A stretch of DNA of 64,000 bases, from assembly GCA_018304425.1 (NCBI GenBank), contig JAGVWE010000003.1, positions 124,001 through 188,000 on the forward strand, read 5' to 3'. A program made the translations under genes and the position numbers. The notes below the pieces were generated by a model. That model worked only from the letters and a program-made list of their open reading frames with translations, had not been told where the DNA came from and ran no database searches. Positions 1 to 7,886 of this stretch are shown here, piece by piece (the first letter of the stretch is position 1; every line of letters begins with the position of its first letter). The DNA comes from Candidatus Iainarchaeum sp. (GTDB taxonomy: Archaea > Iainarchaeota > Iainarchaeia > Iainarchaeales > UBA10219).

Positions 1-786
1 AGAGGCACCCCCCTCCCGGTGCTGTTCGGCGTCGGCACGCTCCTATACGCGCTGATGTCCCTGGCCCTGCTTCCCTTCGCTGACCTGTCCAAGCTGACCC
101 CGACGATGTGGATGCTTAGCGCGGTCAGCGCCGCCATCAACGTCATCGGCTGGTACTTCATGTTGAAAGCCATTGAGCGGCTGGAAGTCTCCATCCTCGG
201 CTCGTTCGCCGGGGTCTACACCGTGTTTGCGGTCCTGGCCGGCGCCTTGACCCTGGGCGAATGGCCCTCGCCCCTGGGCTGGGCTGGCATTCTCCTCGTG
301 TTTTTCGGCCTGCAACTGGTCGACCGGTTCAAGCTTGTGACCGACCGCAGGCAACTGTGGAAAAACCCGGGCGTGCAAGTCCGCTTGGCTGCCATCGCAG
401 CCTGGGTCATCGAAGTGTATTTCGTCAAGGAGGGCGTGGTGCTGGCCGGGCCAGTGAATTTCCACCTGCTCCGGAACGGCTTCCTGCTCCTGTTCGCGTT
501 GCCCCTGATGTACGCGCTGGATGCCCGGGCTTTCCGCCGGTTTGCGGGCAAGCCCTGGCTCTGGGGCCAGGCGGCGGTCTGGGCGTTCTCCCGCAACGCG
601 CAAATCTTCACCAGTTTGGTTGCCATCTCCCTCACCTTCGTCGGCTACGCCTCGGCCGTCATGAACACGAACATCCTGTGGACCCTGGCGCTGGGCCACT
701 TCATGCTGGGAGAAAAACGGGTGCGCGAAAAACTCGTGGCCTGTGGCGTCATCACCCTGGGAGCCGTGCTCGTCAGCCTGGCCTGA
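1..786 (+). CDS. EamA/DMT-family transporter, 5' end cut by window
   Basis: The reading frame is open from the first base, so the true start lies upstream. About 260 residues remain, mostly hydrophobic helices with short polar loops. This is the pattern of EamA-type drug/metabolite transporters, which usually have about 300 residues and ten helices in two repeats. The C-terminal helix pair ends in a short basic stretch (EKRVREK) and a final hydrophobic segment, as in family members that keep their C-terminus. The substrate cannot be read from sequence. The next gene begins about 60 bp downstream on the same strand. A GTG at position 19 could be a start, but the coding-like sequence before it argues against that. 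Confidence 0.75.
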   Translation, partial: RGTPLPVLFGVGTLLYALMSLALLPFADLSKLTPTMWMLSAVSAAINVIGWYFMLKAIERLEVSILGSFAGVYTVFAVLAGALTLGEWPSPLGWAGILLVFFGLQLVDRFKLVTDRRQLWKNPGVQVRLAAIAAWVIEVYFVKEGVVLAGPVNFHLLRNGFLLLFALPLMYALDARAFRRFAGKPWLWGQAAVWAFSRNAQIFTSLVAISLTFVGYASAVMNTNILWTLALGHFMLGEKRVREKLVACGVITLGAVLVSLA

Positions 787-844
787 CACCCGAAACGGCA
801 GCATTTTAAACCCCAAAGCCTTACTTGTATGGGTTTTGGGGGAA

Positions 845-1600
845 ATGGGTTTGAATCGGAAAACAATTTGTTTGCTGGCATTGCTTGCCCTGATGGGCTA
901 TGCCTGGGCCCACGGCGAAGCCGAAGAACACGCGGAAGAAGACCGCATGGAACCCTCCGAGTACCTTCCCGTGGACCCCTGGCCCCTGGCCTTGTACGCG
1001 GGCGCCTTCATCCTCCTCGTTTCCTTCGTGGCCTTCATCTCCCGAAACCTGACCACGGACGCCCACAAGAAAATGTTCTTCATCCTCATCGCTGTGCCAA
1101 CCGTCCTCGTCACCCTCTACATGGCCGCGACCACGGTCTACTTGAACCTGGCCTCGACCTCCGGGGGCCCGGTGCACTGGCACGCGGACTACGAGATATG
1201 GGCGTGCGGCGAAAAAGTCGAACACCTGGAGGACGCGGGCCTCCTGTCAAACACCGTTGGAAGCCCTGTGCTGCACCACCATGAAGACAACCGCATCCAC
1301 GTGGAAGGCCTGGTGGTGAACAAGGAAGACATTGCCCTCGCTAAGTTCTTCAAAGTTATCGGCGGCGGCCTCACCGATTCCGCTATTACCCTCCCATTGG
1401 AGGGTGGCGCCGTGAAAACCTACCGTAACGGGGACTTGTGCCCGGACGGAAAGCCCGGCACGCTCCGCCTCTACGTCAAGGAACACCAGACCGGCCAATT
1501 CTTTGAAAGCACGGAAATCGCGGGCTACGTCATCAAGCCGGGTTTCGAGGTGCCGCCCGGGGATTATTTGAAAATCGCGTTCGAGACGGAGGGGAACTGA
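845..1600 (+). CDS. exported/membrane His-rich protein preceding CcdA-like gene
   Basis: I start at the ATG encoding MGLNRK because a signal-like hydrophobic segment ending ALMGYAWAHG follows at once. The order is: signal segment, acidic/His patch, a helix near residues 45-65, a second near 75-95, then an exported domain rich in His. That domain contains HWHADYEIWACGEKV, a triple-His HHHEDNR and IHVEGLV. The protein two genes downstream (2605-3120) carries the same arrangement, so the two look homologous. The His clusters suggest metal binding, possibly copper; that is inference. The gene abuts the CcdA-like gene with no gap and is probably co-transcribed and co-functional with it. No named family recognised. 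Confidence 0.75.
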   Translation: MGLNRKTICLLALLALMGYAWAHGEAEEHAEEDRMEPSEYLPVDPWPLALYAGAFILLVSFVAFISRNLTTDAHKKMFFILIAVPTVLVTLYMAATTVYLNLASTSGGPVHWHADYEIWACGEKVEHLEDAGLLSNTVGSPVLHHHEDNRIHVEGLVVNKEDIALAKFFKVIGGGLTDSAITLPLEGGAVKTYRNGDLCPDGKPGTLRLYVKEHQTGQFFESTEIAGYVIKPGFEVPPGDYLKIAFETEGN

Positions 1601-2311
1601 ATGGCGGTAGCCGCTTCCCTGCCCCAACTCGGCACCGTGGTGTTCACGGCCGCCATCGACTCCATCAACCCCTGCGCGATTGGAGTGCTCATCCTCCTCA
1701 TCTCAGCCATCATCGCAACGGCGCAGTCACGGGGCAGGATGCTCAAACTCGGCCTGGCCTACATCGCCGCGGTCTACGTAACCTATTTCCTGGCCGGCAT
1801 CGGGTTGAGCCTGTTCTTCACCCAAATCCCCATCTGGCTCGCGGAATACATTTCCATCCTCGTGGGCGGCTTCATCGTCTTGGCCGGCCTCGTCGAAATC
1901 AAGGACTTCTTCTGGTACGGGCAGGGGTTTACGCTGGCGATTCACCCCGAAATGGCCAAGAGAATCAGCGACTACTCCAAGAACCTCTCGGTGCCGGGCG
2001 TCATGTTCTTGGGCGCCTTCGTTGCCGGCGTCGAACTGCCTTGCACGGGCGCGCCTTATCTGGCCATTATCCTCGTGCTCAAGGAAAGCTTCAACCTCAC
2101 GGCGATAGGGTTGCTGGCCCTCTACAACGCCATCTTCGTCCTGCCCTTGCTCGTCATCCTCCTGCTGGCCTATGGCGGCATGAAGGTAACCGAGTTGAAG
2201 ATGTGGAAGGACCAGAACCGGCCCTACATGCGCCTGGCCTCGGGCCTCACCATGATCGCGTTGGGCTGGCTATTGATATTTATTGCCAATGGCACCATTA
2301 ACTTCGGGTAA
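1601..2311 (+). CDS. CcdA/DsbD-type transmembrane thiol electron carrier
   Basis: A polytopic protein of 236 residues with about six helices. The two Cys-Pro/Pro-Cys signatures of the CcdA family are visible: SINPCAIG in the first helix and ELPCTGAPY in the fourth. In this family the two cysteines pass electrons from cytoplasmic thioredoxin to exported thiol proteins for cytochrome maturation, disulfide isomerisation or metal delivery. The ATG directly follows the stop of the preceding gene, indicating translational coupling. The partners are probably the exported His/Cys proteins on either side, because no cytochrome maturation gene is present. The family is secure; the electron acceptor is inferred. 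Confidence 0.88.
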   Translation: MAVAASLPQLGTVVFTAAIDSINPCAIGVLILLISAIIATAQSRGRMLKLGLAYIAAVYVTYFLAGIGLSLFFTQIPIWLAEYISILVGGFIVLAGLVEIKDFFWYGQGFTLAIHPEMAKRISDYSKNLSVPGVMFLGAFVAGVELPCTGAPYLAIILVLKESFNLTAIGLLALYNAIFVLPLLVILLLAYGGMKVTELKMWKDQNRPYMRLASGLTMIALGWLLIFIANGTINFG

Positions 2312-2316
2312 CGCGC

Positions 2317-2595
2317 ATGACGCACACGCTGCACATCGTGAAGCGAAAGGGCCACAAGGAACCCTTTGACGAGAAAAAAGCGTATGGCAGCGTCTACTGG
2401 GCCTGCGCCAGCGCCCACGTGCACAAGGGCGAGTGCGAGCGCATCGCGGCCAAGGCCGTCAAGGCCCTGAACGACTTCATCCACGACAAGAAGGAAGTGG
2501 ACTCCGGCGACCTCTTCGACTTCCTTGGCAGGGAACTCGAGAAGCACCACAAGGACGCGGCCTACATGTTCCGCTCGCACCGCGACCTCTCCTGA
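2317..2595 (+). CDS. stand-alone ATP-cone domain protein
   Basis: 92 residues forming essentially one ATP-cone domain. It opens with HIVKRKGHKEPFDEKKAYGSVYWAC, split here as HIVKRKG-HKEPFD-EKK, and ends with the helix-rich part LFDFLGRELEKHHKDAAYMF. ATP-cones bind ATP/dATP and are normally regulatory modules of ribonucleotide reductases or of the NrdR repressor. This protein has no zinc ribbon and no reductase domain. It lies in the CcdA operon, 5 bp after that gene, an unexpected neighbourhood. It may sense adenine nucleotides or simply be a co-transcribed cytosolic protein. Domain call good; role unknown. Confidence 0.8.
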   Translation: MTHTLHIVKRKGHKEPFDEKKAYGSVYWACASAHVHKGECERIAAKAVKALNDFIHDKKEVDSGDLFDFLGRELEKHHKDAAYMFRSHRDLS

Positions 2596-2604
2596 GGCAA
2601 ACGC

Positions 2605-3120
2605 ATGGACAAGAAACTCGTCATCTACGCTTTGTCCGCCCTGATTGTCACGGCCCTGATTTTCGGGCTCGCCTCCAACCAGGCCAAGCCCCAGGAAATC
2701 CACCACCACTTCGACTTCCTTCTCTATCTCGACGGCCAAGCCGTGGACTTGGGCCAAGACCAATACCAAGCCACGGCGGAGCATCCATTGGACGAACGCG
2801 TGCACCTGCACGACGGCAACGGAAAAGTCGTGCACATCCACGCCGCGGAAGTAACCCTGGACGACTTCCTGGACAGCCTCGGCATCGAACTCCACGAAGT
2901 CGAGGGGCTGCGCATCTACGTCAACGGCCGAGAGGAAAAGCTTGGCCTAGACTATCAACCAAAAGATCTTGACCAAATCCTGGTTACGGACAGCGCCAGC
3001 GAAGCAACCATCCAAGAACAGCTGGCCTCCCTCACCAACAACGCCTGCATTTACTCCGAGAAATGCCCCGAAAGAGGCAAACCCCCGACGGAAAGCTGCG
3101 TCGGGCAATGCGTGATTTGA
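2605..3120 (+). CDS. exported His/Cys-rich protein, CcdA operon
   Basis: 171 residues. An uncleaved anchor or signal helix near residues 5-24 is followed by an exported domain with IHHHFDFLLYLDGQAV, HLHDGNGK and VHIHAAEV. These match the His pattern of the first gene of the operon. The C-terminus has four cysteines (NACIYSEKC and ESCVGQC), which could be substrates of the neighbouring CcdA-like carrier. A metal-delivery or thiol-redox role outside the membrane fits the context but is inferred. The gene starts 9 bp after the ATP-cone gene and its stop touches the next start. Confidence 0.72.
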   Translation: MDKKLVIYALSALIVTALIFGLASNQAKPQEIHHHFDFLLYLDGQAVDLGQDQYQATAEHPLDERVHLHDGNGKVVHIHAAEVTLDDFLDSLGIELHEVEGLRIYVNGREEKLGLDYQPKDLDQILVTDSASEATIQEQLASLTNNACIYSEKCPERGKPPTESCVGQCVI

Positions 3121-3678
3121 ATGGAAACCGACGGCGACCACATCTATATCAACCGCAAATTCGTGCCAAAGACCCTATTGATGGGGATTTTTCTGCTGGC
3201 GCTGGGCGGAGCCCCCTTCCTGTTACCAGACGCCTCCACACTCTGGGAAACAAGCCGAGACGAAGGGATGGCATGGACCTGGCCCTTCGTGTTATTCCTC
3301 GGCGCGTGCGCAATCGTGCTCTCTGTCAAGTACTATTTTTTCCCGCAACCGCTCTTTGTGCTCTCTGCGGAAGGCATTGAATGGGGGCGGAAAGTCCGCG
3401 GCTTCAAACTCGCCTGGACTGAAATCAAGGCCCTGCAGGCGTTCACGGTCACCCACGAGAACACCCCTGTTATGCGGGGCCTGGGCGTGGTGCTTGCCAA
3501 CCCCGAAGCCGTCTTCGAACGTTTCAAAACAGTCGACAAAATCATGGCGCTTGCCTCGGAGGCAACCGGCTCCCCGGTTGTCTACCTGCCCCTGGACAAC
3601 CTGAGCGTGAGCGATGAAGAACTCTTGGCGCGCATCCGCAAGTACTTCCAGGGCCCCATCGAACTCAAGTCAACGTAG
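3121..3678 (+). CDS. two-helix membrane protein with PH-like domain (STM3941-like)
   Basis: 185 residues with two helices (about 20-38 and 58-76). They are followed by a cytoplasmic beta-rich domain that begins FVLSAEGIEWGRKVRGFKLAWTEI in pieces such as EGIEWG and LAWTEIKAL. Two helices followed by a PH-like fold is the layout of STM3941-type proteins, whose function is unknown. The ATG immediately follows the stop of the preceding gene, so it closes the CcdA operon. After it come about 150 bp without a gene before the BRO-like gene; that stretch holds only an AT-rich TATA-like motif near 3771. Confidence 0.62.
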   Translation: METDGDHIYINRKFVPKTLLMGIFLLALGGAPFLLPDASTLWETSRDEGMAWTWPFVLFLGACAIVLSVKYYFFPQPLFVLSAEGIEWGRKVRGFKLAWTEIKALQAFTVTHENTPVMRGLGVVLANPEAVFERFKTVDKIMALASEATGSPVVYLPLDNLSVSDEELLARIRKYFQGPIELKST

Positions 3679-3830
3679 GACGTGCTTCGCGGCCTTGAGC
3701 ACGCTGGCAGAAGGGCTGGCCACACCGGTTACGTGGCCTCACTTGGCACCGGAAATACACTCCCCATAGCATTAAAAATCGGTTCAAGGAAAGAATTGGA
3801 AAGACGCGACCCAACATTTTTGGTGTGGCC

Positions 3831-4655
3831 ATGAGAGAGGAAAGCGCACTAGTCGTATTCCAAGACCGAAAAATACGGCGAACCTGGCATGCAGGCGAAT
3901 GGTTTTATTCCGCCACGGACATCGTTCAAGTCCTTTCAGACAGCCCTGCACCAAGGCAGTATTGGGGGGTTTTAAAGGCTCGCGAGCCCCAACTGTTAAC
4001 ATTTTGTTTACGGTTGAAATTGCCAGCCGAAGACGGAAAACTTCGTTTAACTGACTGCGTTAACACTCGAAACGCATTCCGACTCATCCAGTCCGTTCCA
4101 TCCAAGAAAGCAGAGCCCTTCAAGCAGTGGCTGGCGCAACTAGGCAAGGAACGAATCGATGAAATAGAAGACCCTGAGTTGGCACAGAACAGGGTAAAGG
4201 ATTATTACGAACTTAAAGGCTATCCACAGGACTGGATTGACAAACGCCTGCGCGGCATAACCGTCAGACAGGAATTGACGGACGAATGGAAGAACCGATA
4301 CGTTACCGAAGAAAAGGAATTCGCGATACTCACCAATGAAATCAGCCGCGCAACCTTCGACAAAAGCATTCAAGAATACAAGAAGTTAAAGGGCTTGACG
4401 AAGAAAAACCAGAACTTGCGCGACCACATCACTGATTGGGAACTCATCCTCACTATGGTGGGAGAAAAGGCCACAACTGACATAACCAAGGCCAGGGACT
4501 CCAAGGGATTCCCAAAATGCAGGCAATCCGCCCAGGCAGGTGGGAAAATCGCCCGCAATACGCGGAAGGAACTCGAGCGAAAAACCGGAAAACCCGTAGT
4601 TTCCAGCGAAAACTTCAGGCACCTCACCGAAAACAAGAAAAAACGACTCGTTTAA
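3831..4655 (+). CDS. BRO-N / DinD-like protein
   Basis: About 274 residues. The N-terminal 110 residues resemble the BRO-N domain found in viral proteins and antirepressors (IRRTWHAGEWFYSATDIVQVL in parts: GEWFYSATDI, YWGVLKARE). The C-terminal part has NLRDHITDWELILTMVGE followed by a Gly/Lys-rich GGKIARNTRKELE segment, as in DNA-damage-inducible DinD-type proteins. I use the ATG at 3831; a GTG two codons earlier is possible. The gene is visibly richer in A/T than its neighbours, stands alone and has a TATA-like ATTAAAAAT near 3771. Recent transfer from a virus or plasmid is likely. DNA binding is expected from the family. Confidence 0.72.
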   Translation: MREESALVVFQDRKIRRTWHAGEWFYSATDIVQVLSDSPAPRQYWGVLKAREPQLLTFCLRLKLPAEDGKLRLTDCVNTRNAFRLIQSVPSKKAEPFKQWLAQLGKERIDEIEDPELAQNRVKDYYELKGYPQDWIDKRLRGITVRQELTDEWKNRYVTEEKEFAILTNEISRATFDKSIQEYKKLKGLTKKNQNLRDHITDWELILTMVGEKATTDITKARDSKGFPKCRQSAQAGGKIARNTRKELERKTGKPVVSSENFRHLTENKKKRLV

Positions 4656-4668
4656 AGCGCCGGCGCCC

Positions 4669-5670
4669 TCACACCACTTTCTTCGCCGCCTTGAGCGCGC
4701 GGTTCATGAGGGTAAGCCCGATGCCTTTTTCCGGCACGCCCTCGACGACGATGCGGCCAATGCCAGCCTTGTCGAGGAGGCGGAAGTAGGCGAAGAGCCT
4801 GCGGGCGAAGGCCTTCACCGAGGGGAACACGATGACGATTGCATCCGCCTTGACGCGCGAACGCGTGGTCAGCACGGCCGTGCGCCTGCCCTTCGCGCCC
4901 TTCAGGGCCTTCCCGAGCTTGCGGCTGGACAACGGCGGCCGGATGACCACGACTTCGGCCTTCGGCGCGTAATGCCGGTACTTCATGCCCGGGGAAAGCG
5001 CCTTGCCCCGCACCGCGCCGTGCCGCTTGACGGAGGCGTGGACGCGCACGCGGCCAATCGCCTTGCGTAGTTGCTCCAGCGTCACCGCACCCGGCCGCAG
5101 CAACTCGGGAACCGGCCGACTCAAGTCCACAATAGTGGACTCCACGCCGTGCTCGGTCGGCCCCCCATCGAGGACGGCCTCGATGCGACCCCGCAGGTCT
5201 TCGACGACGTGCTGCGCGTCCGTGGGGCTCGGTTTTCCGGCGACGTTCGCCGAAGGCGCGGCGATGGGGCAGCCGGCGGCGCGAATCAATTGGAGTGCAA
5301 CCGGATGGTCGGGCATGCGCACGGCCACGGTTTGCAGGCCGCCGGAGACCACGGATGGCACGCGCGCGGTTTTGCGGAGGACGAGCGTCAACGGGCCGGG
5401 CCAGAATTTTTTCATCAGCTTGCGGGCGGAAGATGGAATTTCGGCAACCAGCCTCCCCAGTTCACTCTGCCGTGCAACGTGCACGATGAGCGGGTTGTCG
5501 CTGGGCCTGTGCTTGGCCTTGAAAATCTTGCGACAGGCCCGCGCATGGAAGGCATCGGCTCCGAGGCCGTACACGGTTTCCGTGGGAAAAGCCACCAGGC
5601 CACCGCGGCGAAGGATAGCCGCCGCTTTTTTGATGCCGGCCTCATCCGGTTTCAGCAACAAGGTGCGCAT
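4669..5670 (-). CDS. tsaC: threonylcarbamoyl-AMP synthase, long Sua5 form
   Basis: 333 residues. The YrdC/TsaC domain fills residues 1-200 and a Sua5-type C-terminal domain the rest. Visible signatures are GGLVAFPTETVYGLGADA, split GGLVAFPTET-VYGLGA, the nucleotide-binding KAKHRPSDNPL, the SAN motif in APSANVAGKPSPT, and VLDGGPTEHGVESTIVD in parts. The enzyme makes threonylcarbamoyl-AMP from threonine, bicarbonate and ATP, the first step of t6A37 modification in tRNAs reading ANN codons. It is the last gene of the RuBisCO-hemerythrin-DUF488 operon, beginning 4 bp after DUF488. The ATG start gives the expected MRTLLLKP N-terminus. Confidence 0.93.
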   Translation of the reverse strand: MRTLLLKPDEAGIKKAAAILRRGGLVAFPTETVYGLGADAFHARACRKIFKAKHRPSDNPLIVHVARQSELGRLVAEIPSSARKLMKKFWPGPLTLVLRKTARVPSVVSGGLQTVAVRMPDHPVALQLIRAAGCPIAAPSANVAGKPSPTDAQHVVEDLRGRIEAVLDGGPTEHGVESTIVDLSRPVPELLRPGAVTLEQLRKAIGRVRVHASVKRHGAVRGKALSPGMKYRHYAPKAEVVVIRPPLSSRKLGKALKGAKGRRTAVLTTRSRVKADAIVIVFPSVKAFARRLFAYFRLLDKAGIGRIVVEGVPEKGIGLTLMNRALKAAKKVV

Positions 5671-5674
5671 CCCA

Positions 5675-6016
5675 TCAGCCCAGAAACTCCTTCAAGGCCA
5701 CGGCGTTGTTGCGCGCTATGTCTTTTGCGCCGAACAAGAGCATGACCACCTTATGCCTTTTCTCCAGCATTTTCAGCTTTCCCGCCCATTCCTTGTTTTG
5801 CCTCAACTCGGCGGCATACTTTTTCCGGAAGGCCGGCCACTTGGCCGGGTCGTGGGCAAACCACTTGCGCAGCGCGTCGGAGGGCGCGATTTCCTTCAGC
5901 CACTCGTCGATGGAAGCCTTTTCCTTTGTCAGGCCGCGCGGCCAGAGCCGGTCAACGAGAACCCTGCAACCGTCTTCTTTCGCCGGCGCCTCATACACCC
6001 GTTTTACCCTGAACAT
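5675..6016 (-). CDS. DUF488 family protein
   Basis: About 113 residues from the ATG MFRVKRVYE; a GTG three codons earlier is possible. Characteristic DUF488 sequence is visible: VLVDRLWPRGLTKEKA, EWLKEIAPS, LRKWFAHDP, FRKKYAAEL and the terminal AKDIARNNAVALKEFL. The family is small, soluble, widespread and of unknown biochemical function. Its start nearly touches the hemerythrin stop (1-bp gap), so it is translated from the RuBisCO operon. It is about full length for the family. Confidence 0.88.
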   Translation of the reverse strand: MFRVKRVYEAPAKEDGCRVLVDRLWPRGLTKEKASIDEWLKEIAPSDALRKWFAHDPAKWPAFRKKYAAELRQNKEWAGKLKMLEKRHKVVMLLFGAKDIARNNAVALKEFLG

Positions 6017-6017
6017 C

Positions 6018-6485
6018 TCATTCACAGCATTTATTGTATTTTTCCGGGGGCAAGGCCCTCATCCTGGCAAAGGCTTCGGCCCGTTCTTTTTCGCTCACCG
6101 ACTGGTCAATCCAGGGGTAGAGGATGTTTTCCTCCTTCTCGTTGTGGGCCTTCAGGACCTCCAGAAGGCCCTCTTCCGCTTCACCCGCCGCCGGGTTTTT
6201 TTCCCCAAACTTGTCGTGGATTTCCTCCAAAAACCCCTTGATTTGGCGGTGCTCCTGCCGCATGACAGCGGTTGGCCCGGCCTCCTTCATACCTGTGCGT
6301 TCCTCGAACAAGGGAAAGAGGATTTCCTCCTCCCATACGATGTGGCGCTGCAGCCCGACCTTGAATCCGGCGAAAAAGCGGAGCGCCCCCGCTTTGTCTT
6401 TTGGGAGGGCCCTCAAATATTCCTGGAAAATGGCGTCCAGCCGGTCATGGTCCGCGCCCATGAAGTCCTTCACCTTCTCGGTCAT
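6018..6485 (-). CDS. hemerythrin-domain protein
   Basis: 155 residues. The di-iron ligand pattern is clear: HDRLDAIF, then LQRHIVWEEEILFP (HxxxE), MRQEHRQIKGF and LKAHNEKEENILYP (HxxxE). Such proteins bind O2, NO or iron, or act in iron-sulfur repair. The ATG at 6485 lies 4 bp after the RuBisCO stop and is preceded by a purine-rich GGTGAGGG that can serve as ribosome binding site. A longer reading frame upstream is merely the overlapping frame of RuBisCO. A role in keeping O2 away from the RuBisCO pathway is attractive but inferred from gene order. Confidence 0.9.
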   Translation of the reverse strand: MTEKVKDFMGADHDRLDAIFQEYLRALPKDKAGALRFFAGFKVGLQRHIVWEEEILFPLFEERTGMKEAGPTAVMRQEHRQIKGFLEEIHDKFGEKNPAAGEAEEGLLEVLKAHNEKEENILYPWIDQSVSEKERAEAFARMRALPPEKYNKCCE

Positions 6486-6489
6486 GCCC

Positions 6490-7797
6490 TCACCTGGGCC
6501 TCGTGTAACCCCAGTAGTCCATGGCCTGCTGGAGCGCCTTGCAGGATGCGGAGGCCTCTTCCAGGCTCTTGCCTTCGAGCTTGGCTTCCAGGGCCGCCCG
6601 CATGGCAATAGCCCCCGCGTGGCTGCCTTTGGGGTGACCGTGCACGCCGCCGCCCAGCTGGAGCATGATTTCGGTGCCCAGCAAGTCGATGATTTGCGGG
6701 ATGAGGCCGGGCTGCAGGCCCCCGGAGGCAACCGGGAAAACGGGTTTCGTGTCCAGCCAGTCCTCGGCCAGGCAATGCTCTACCGGGTTCTCCCTGACTT
6801 TCTGTTGGGTGATGTGCTCCTGCACATCCAAGACCTCGTGCTTGGGCGAAACCATTTTCCCGATGTGGGTGCCGATGTGGTACTGGTCGACGCCGAGGAG
6901 GCGCACGACCTCGCCCACGGCGAGGTTCGAGAAACCATGTTTCGGGTTCCGGTCGAAGGCCCCGTGGAAGGCGCGGTGGGCGTGGATGGCGAGGCCCAGG
7001 TCCGCGCAGTGCTCGCGCAGGGTTCTGACGCTCGTCCAGCCAGAGGTTATCACATCAATCATGGCGTACTCGCCGCCCTCGCGCGCGACGAACTTTGCCC
7101 TCCGAAGCATTTCGTCCGTGGTCGGGGCGGTCACGTTAATCAAGTAACTCTTCTTTTCGCCGGTTTCCTTCTCGGCCTTGTCCCGCAACTTCAGCGAGAG
7201 CTTGACGCGCTTCTCGAAGGGATTGAATTTCTGGTTGCTCAGGTTCTCGTCGTCCTTGAGCAGGTCCAAGCCTCCCGTCCAGATGTCGTAACCGATTTGC
7301 GCGTGCTCTTTCGTGGTCATGCCGACCTTGGGCTTGGGCACGCTGAGCATGAGCGGCCGCTTCTTGACGCCGAAAATCTTCCGAATCCCTTTGATGCCGA
7401 ACTGCGGGCCGGGAAAGGCCTTGACTATCTTGGCCGGCCACTTCACATCCTGCAAGCGCAGGGAAGAAACGGCTTTCATGCCGAAGTCGTTGCCGGCAAT
7501 CGAGGCCAGGATTTGCGCCATGTTGCCGTACTCGAAGTGGTCCACGGGGTAAGCGATTTTAATCCAGCCGTCCTTGCCGGCCCAGAAGACCTTGGCCGCG
7601 ACCTTCTTGACGTGCTCGTACTTCAAGCCCACGACCTTGGCCCAGGTGCCAATCGAGCTCTCGGAGGCAACCGCGCCCCAGGCGCGCTTCTTGGTCTCCC
7701 ACCCTGGAACCCCCACGCGGAAGCTCACAATCATGTCGGATTTAGCTGGTTTATAGGAAAGGTCAACGAAGTCTTCATAGCCGGCCAAAGCGCTCAC
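6490..7797 (-). CDS. rbcL: RuBisCO large chain, archaeal form III
   Basis: About 435 residues. All catalytic landmarks are present: the carbamylated-lysine motif GGLDLLKDDEN, HAHRAFHGAFDR, the loop-6 lysine in HIGTHIGKMV, SGGLQPG and GGGVHGHPKGSHAGA. Length, sequence and archaeal context indicate form III, which works with AMP phosphorylase and ribose-1,5-bisphosphate isomerase in nucleoside salvage; those partners are not in this window. I place the start at the GTG giving VSALAGYEDFVDLSYKP, because family members begin just before YxDFVDL. The upstream extension in the open frame is Cys/Phe-rich and unlike the family. It heads a four-gene operon and its TATA element is shared with the divergent gene. 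Confidence 0.95.
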   Translation of the reverse strand: MSALAGYEDFVDLSYKPAKSDMIVSFRVGVPGWETKKRAWGAVASESSIGTWAKVVGLKYEHVKKVAAKVFWAGKDGWIKIAYPVDHFEYGNMAQILASIAGNDFGMKAVSSLRLQDVKWPAKIVKAFPGPQFGIKGIRKIFGVKKRPLMLSVPKPKVGMTTKEHAQIGYDIWTGGLDLLKDDENLSNQKFNPFEKRVKLSLKLRDKAEKETGEKKSYLINVTAPTTDEMLRRAKFVAREGGEYAMIDVITSGWTSVRTLREHCADLGLAIHAHRAFHGAFDRNPKHGFSNLAVGEVVRLLGVDQYHIGTHIGKMVSPKHEVLDVQEHITQQKVRENPVEHCLAEDWLDTKPVFPVASGGLQPGLIPQIIDLLGTEIMLQLGGGVHGHPKGSHAGAIAMRAALEAKLEGKSLEEASASCKALQQAMDYWGYTRPR

Positions 7798-7831
7798 CTC
7801 ACGCGGAAAACAACAGAATAAGGTTGAACCC

Positions 7832-7840
7832 GTATAAATA
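7832..7840. promoter_or_regulatory. TATA element between divergent genes (RuBisCO and methyltransferase-like)
   Basis: GTATAAATA reads as a TATA box on the plus strand and CTATTTATAC on the minus strand. It is the only TATA-like motif in the gap. It sits about 38 nt before the RuBisCO GTG and 50 nt before the ATG of the divergent gene, so both may use it. Confidence 0.5.
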
Positions 7841-7886
7841 GTTGCCGCCCGAAAGGAATAAATGGAAGCGACGCCCACCTATTACC

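Noticed and set aside
6124-7821. 565-codon plus-strand frame opposite RuBisCO and hemerythrin
   Set aside because: Antisense shadow; the minus strand encodes RuBisCO and hemerythrin with full motif sets.
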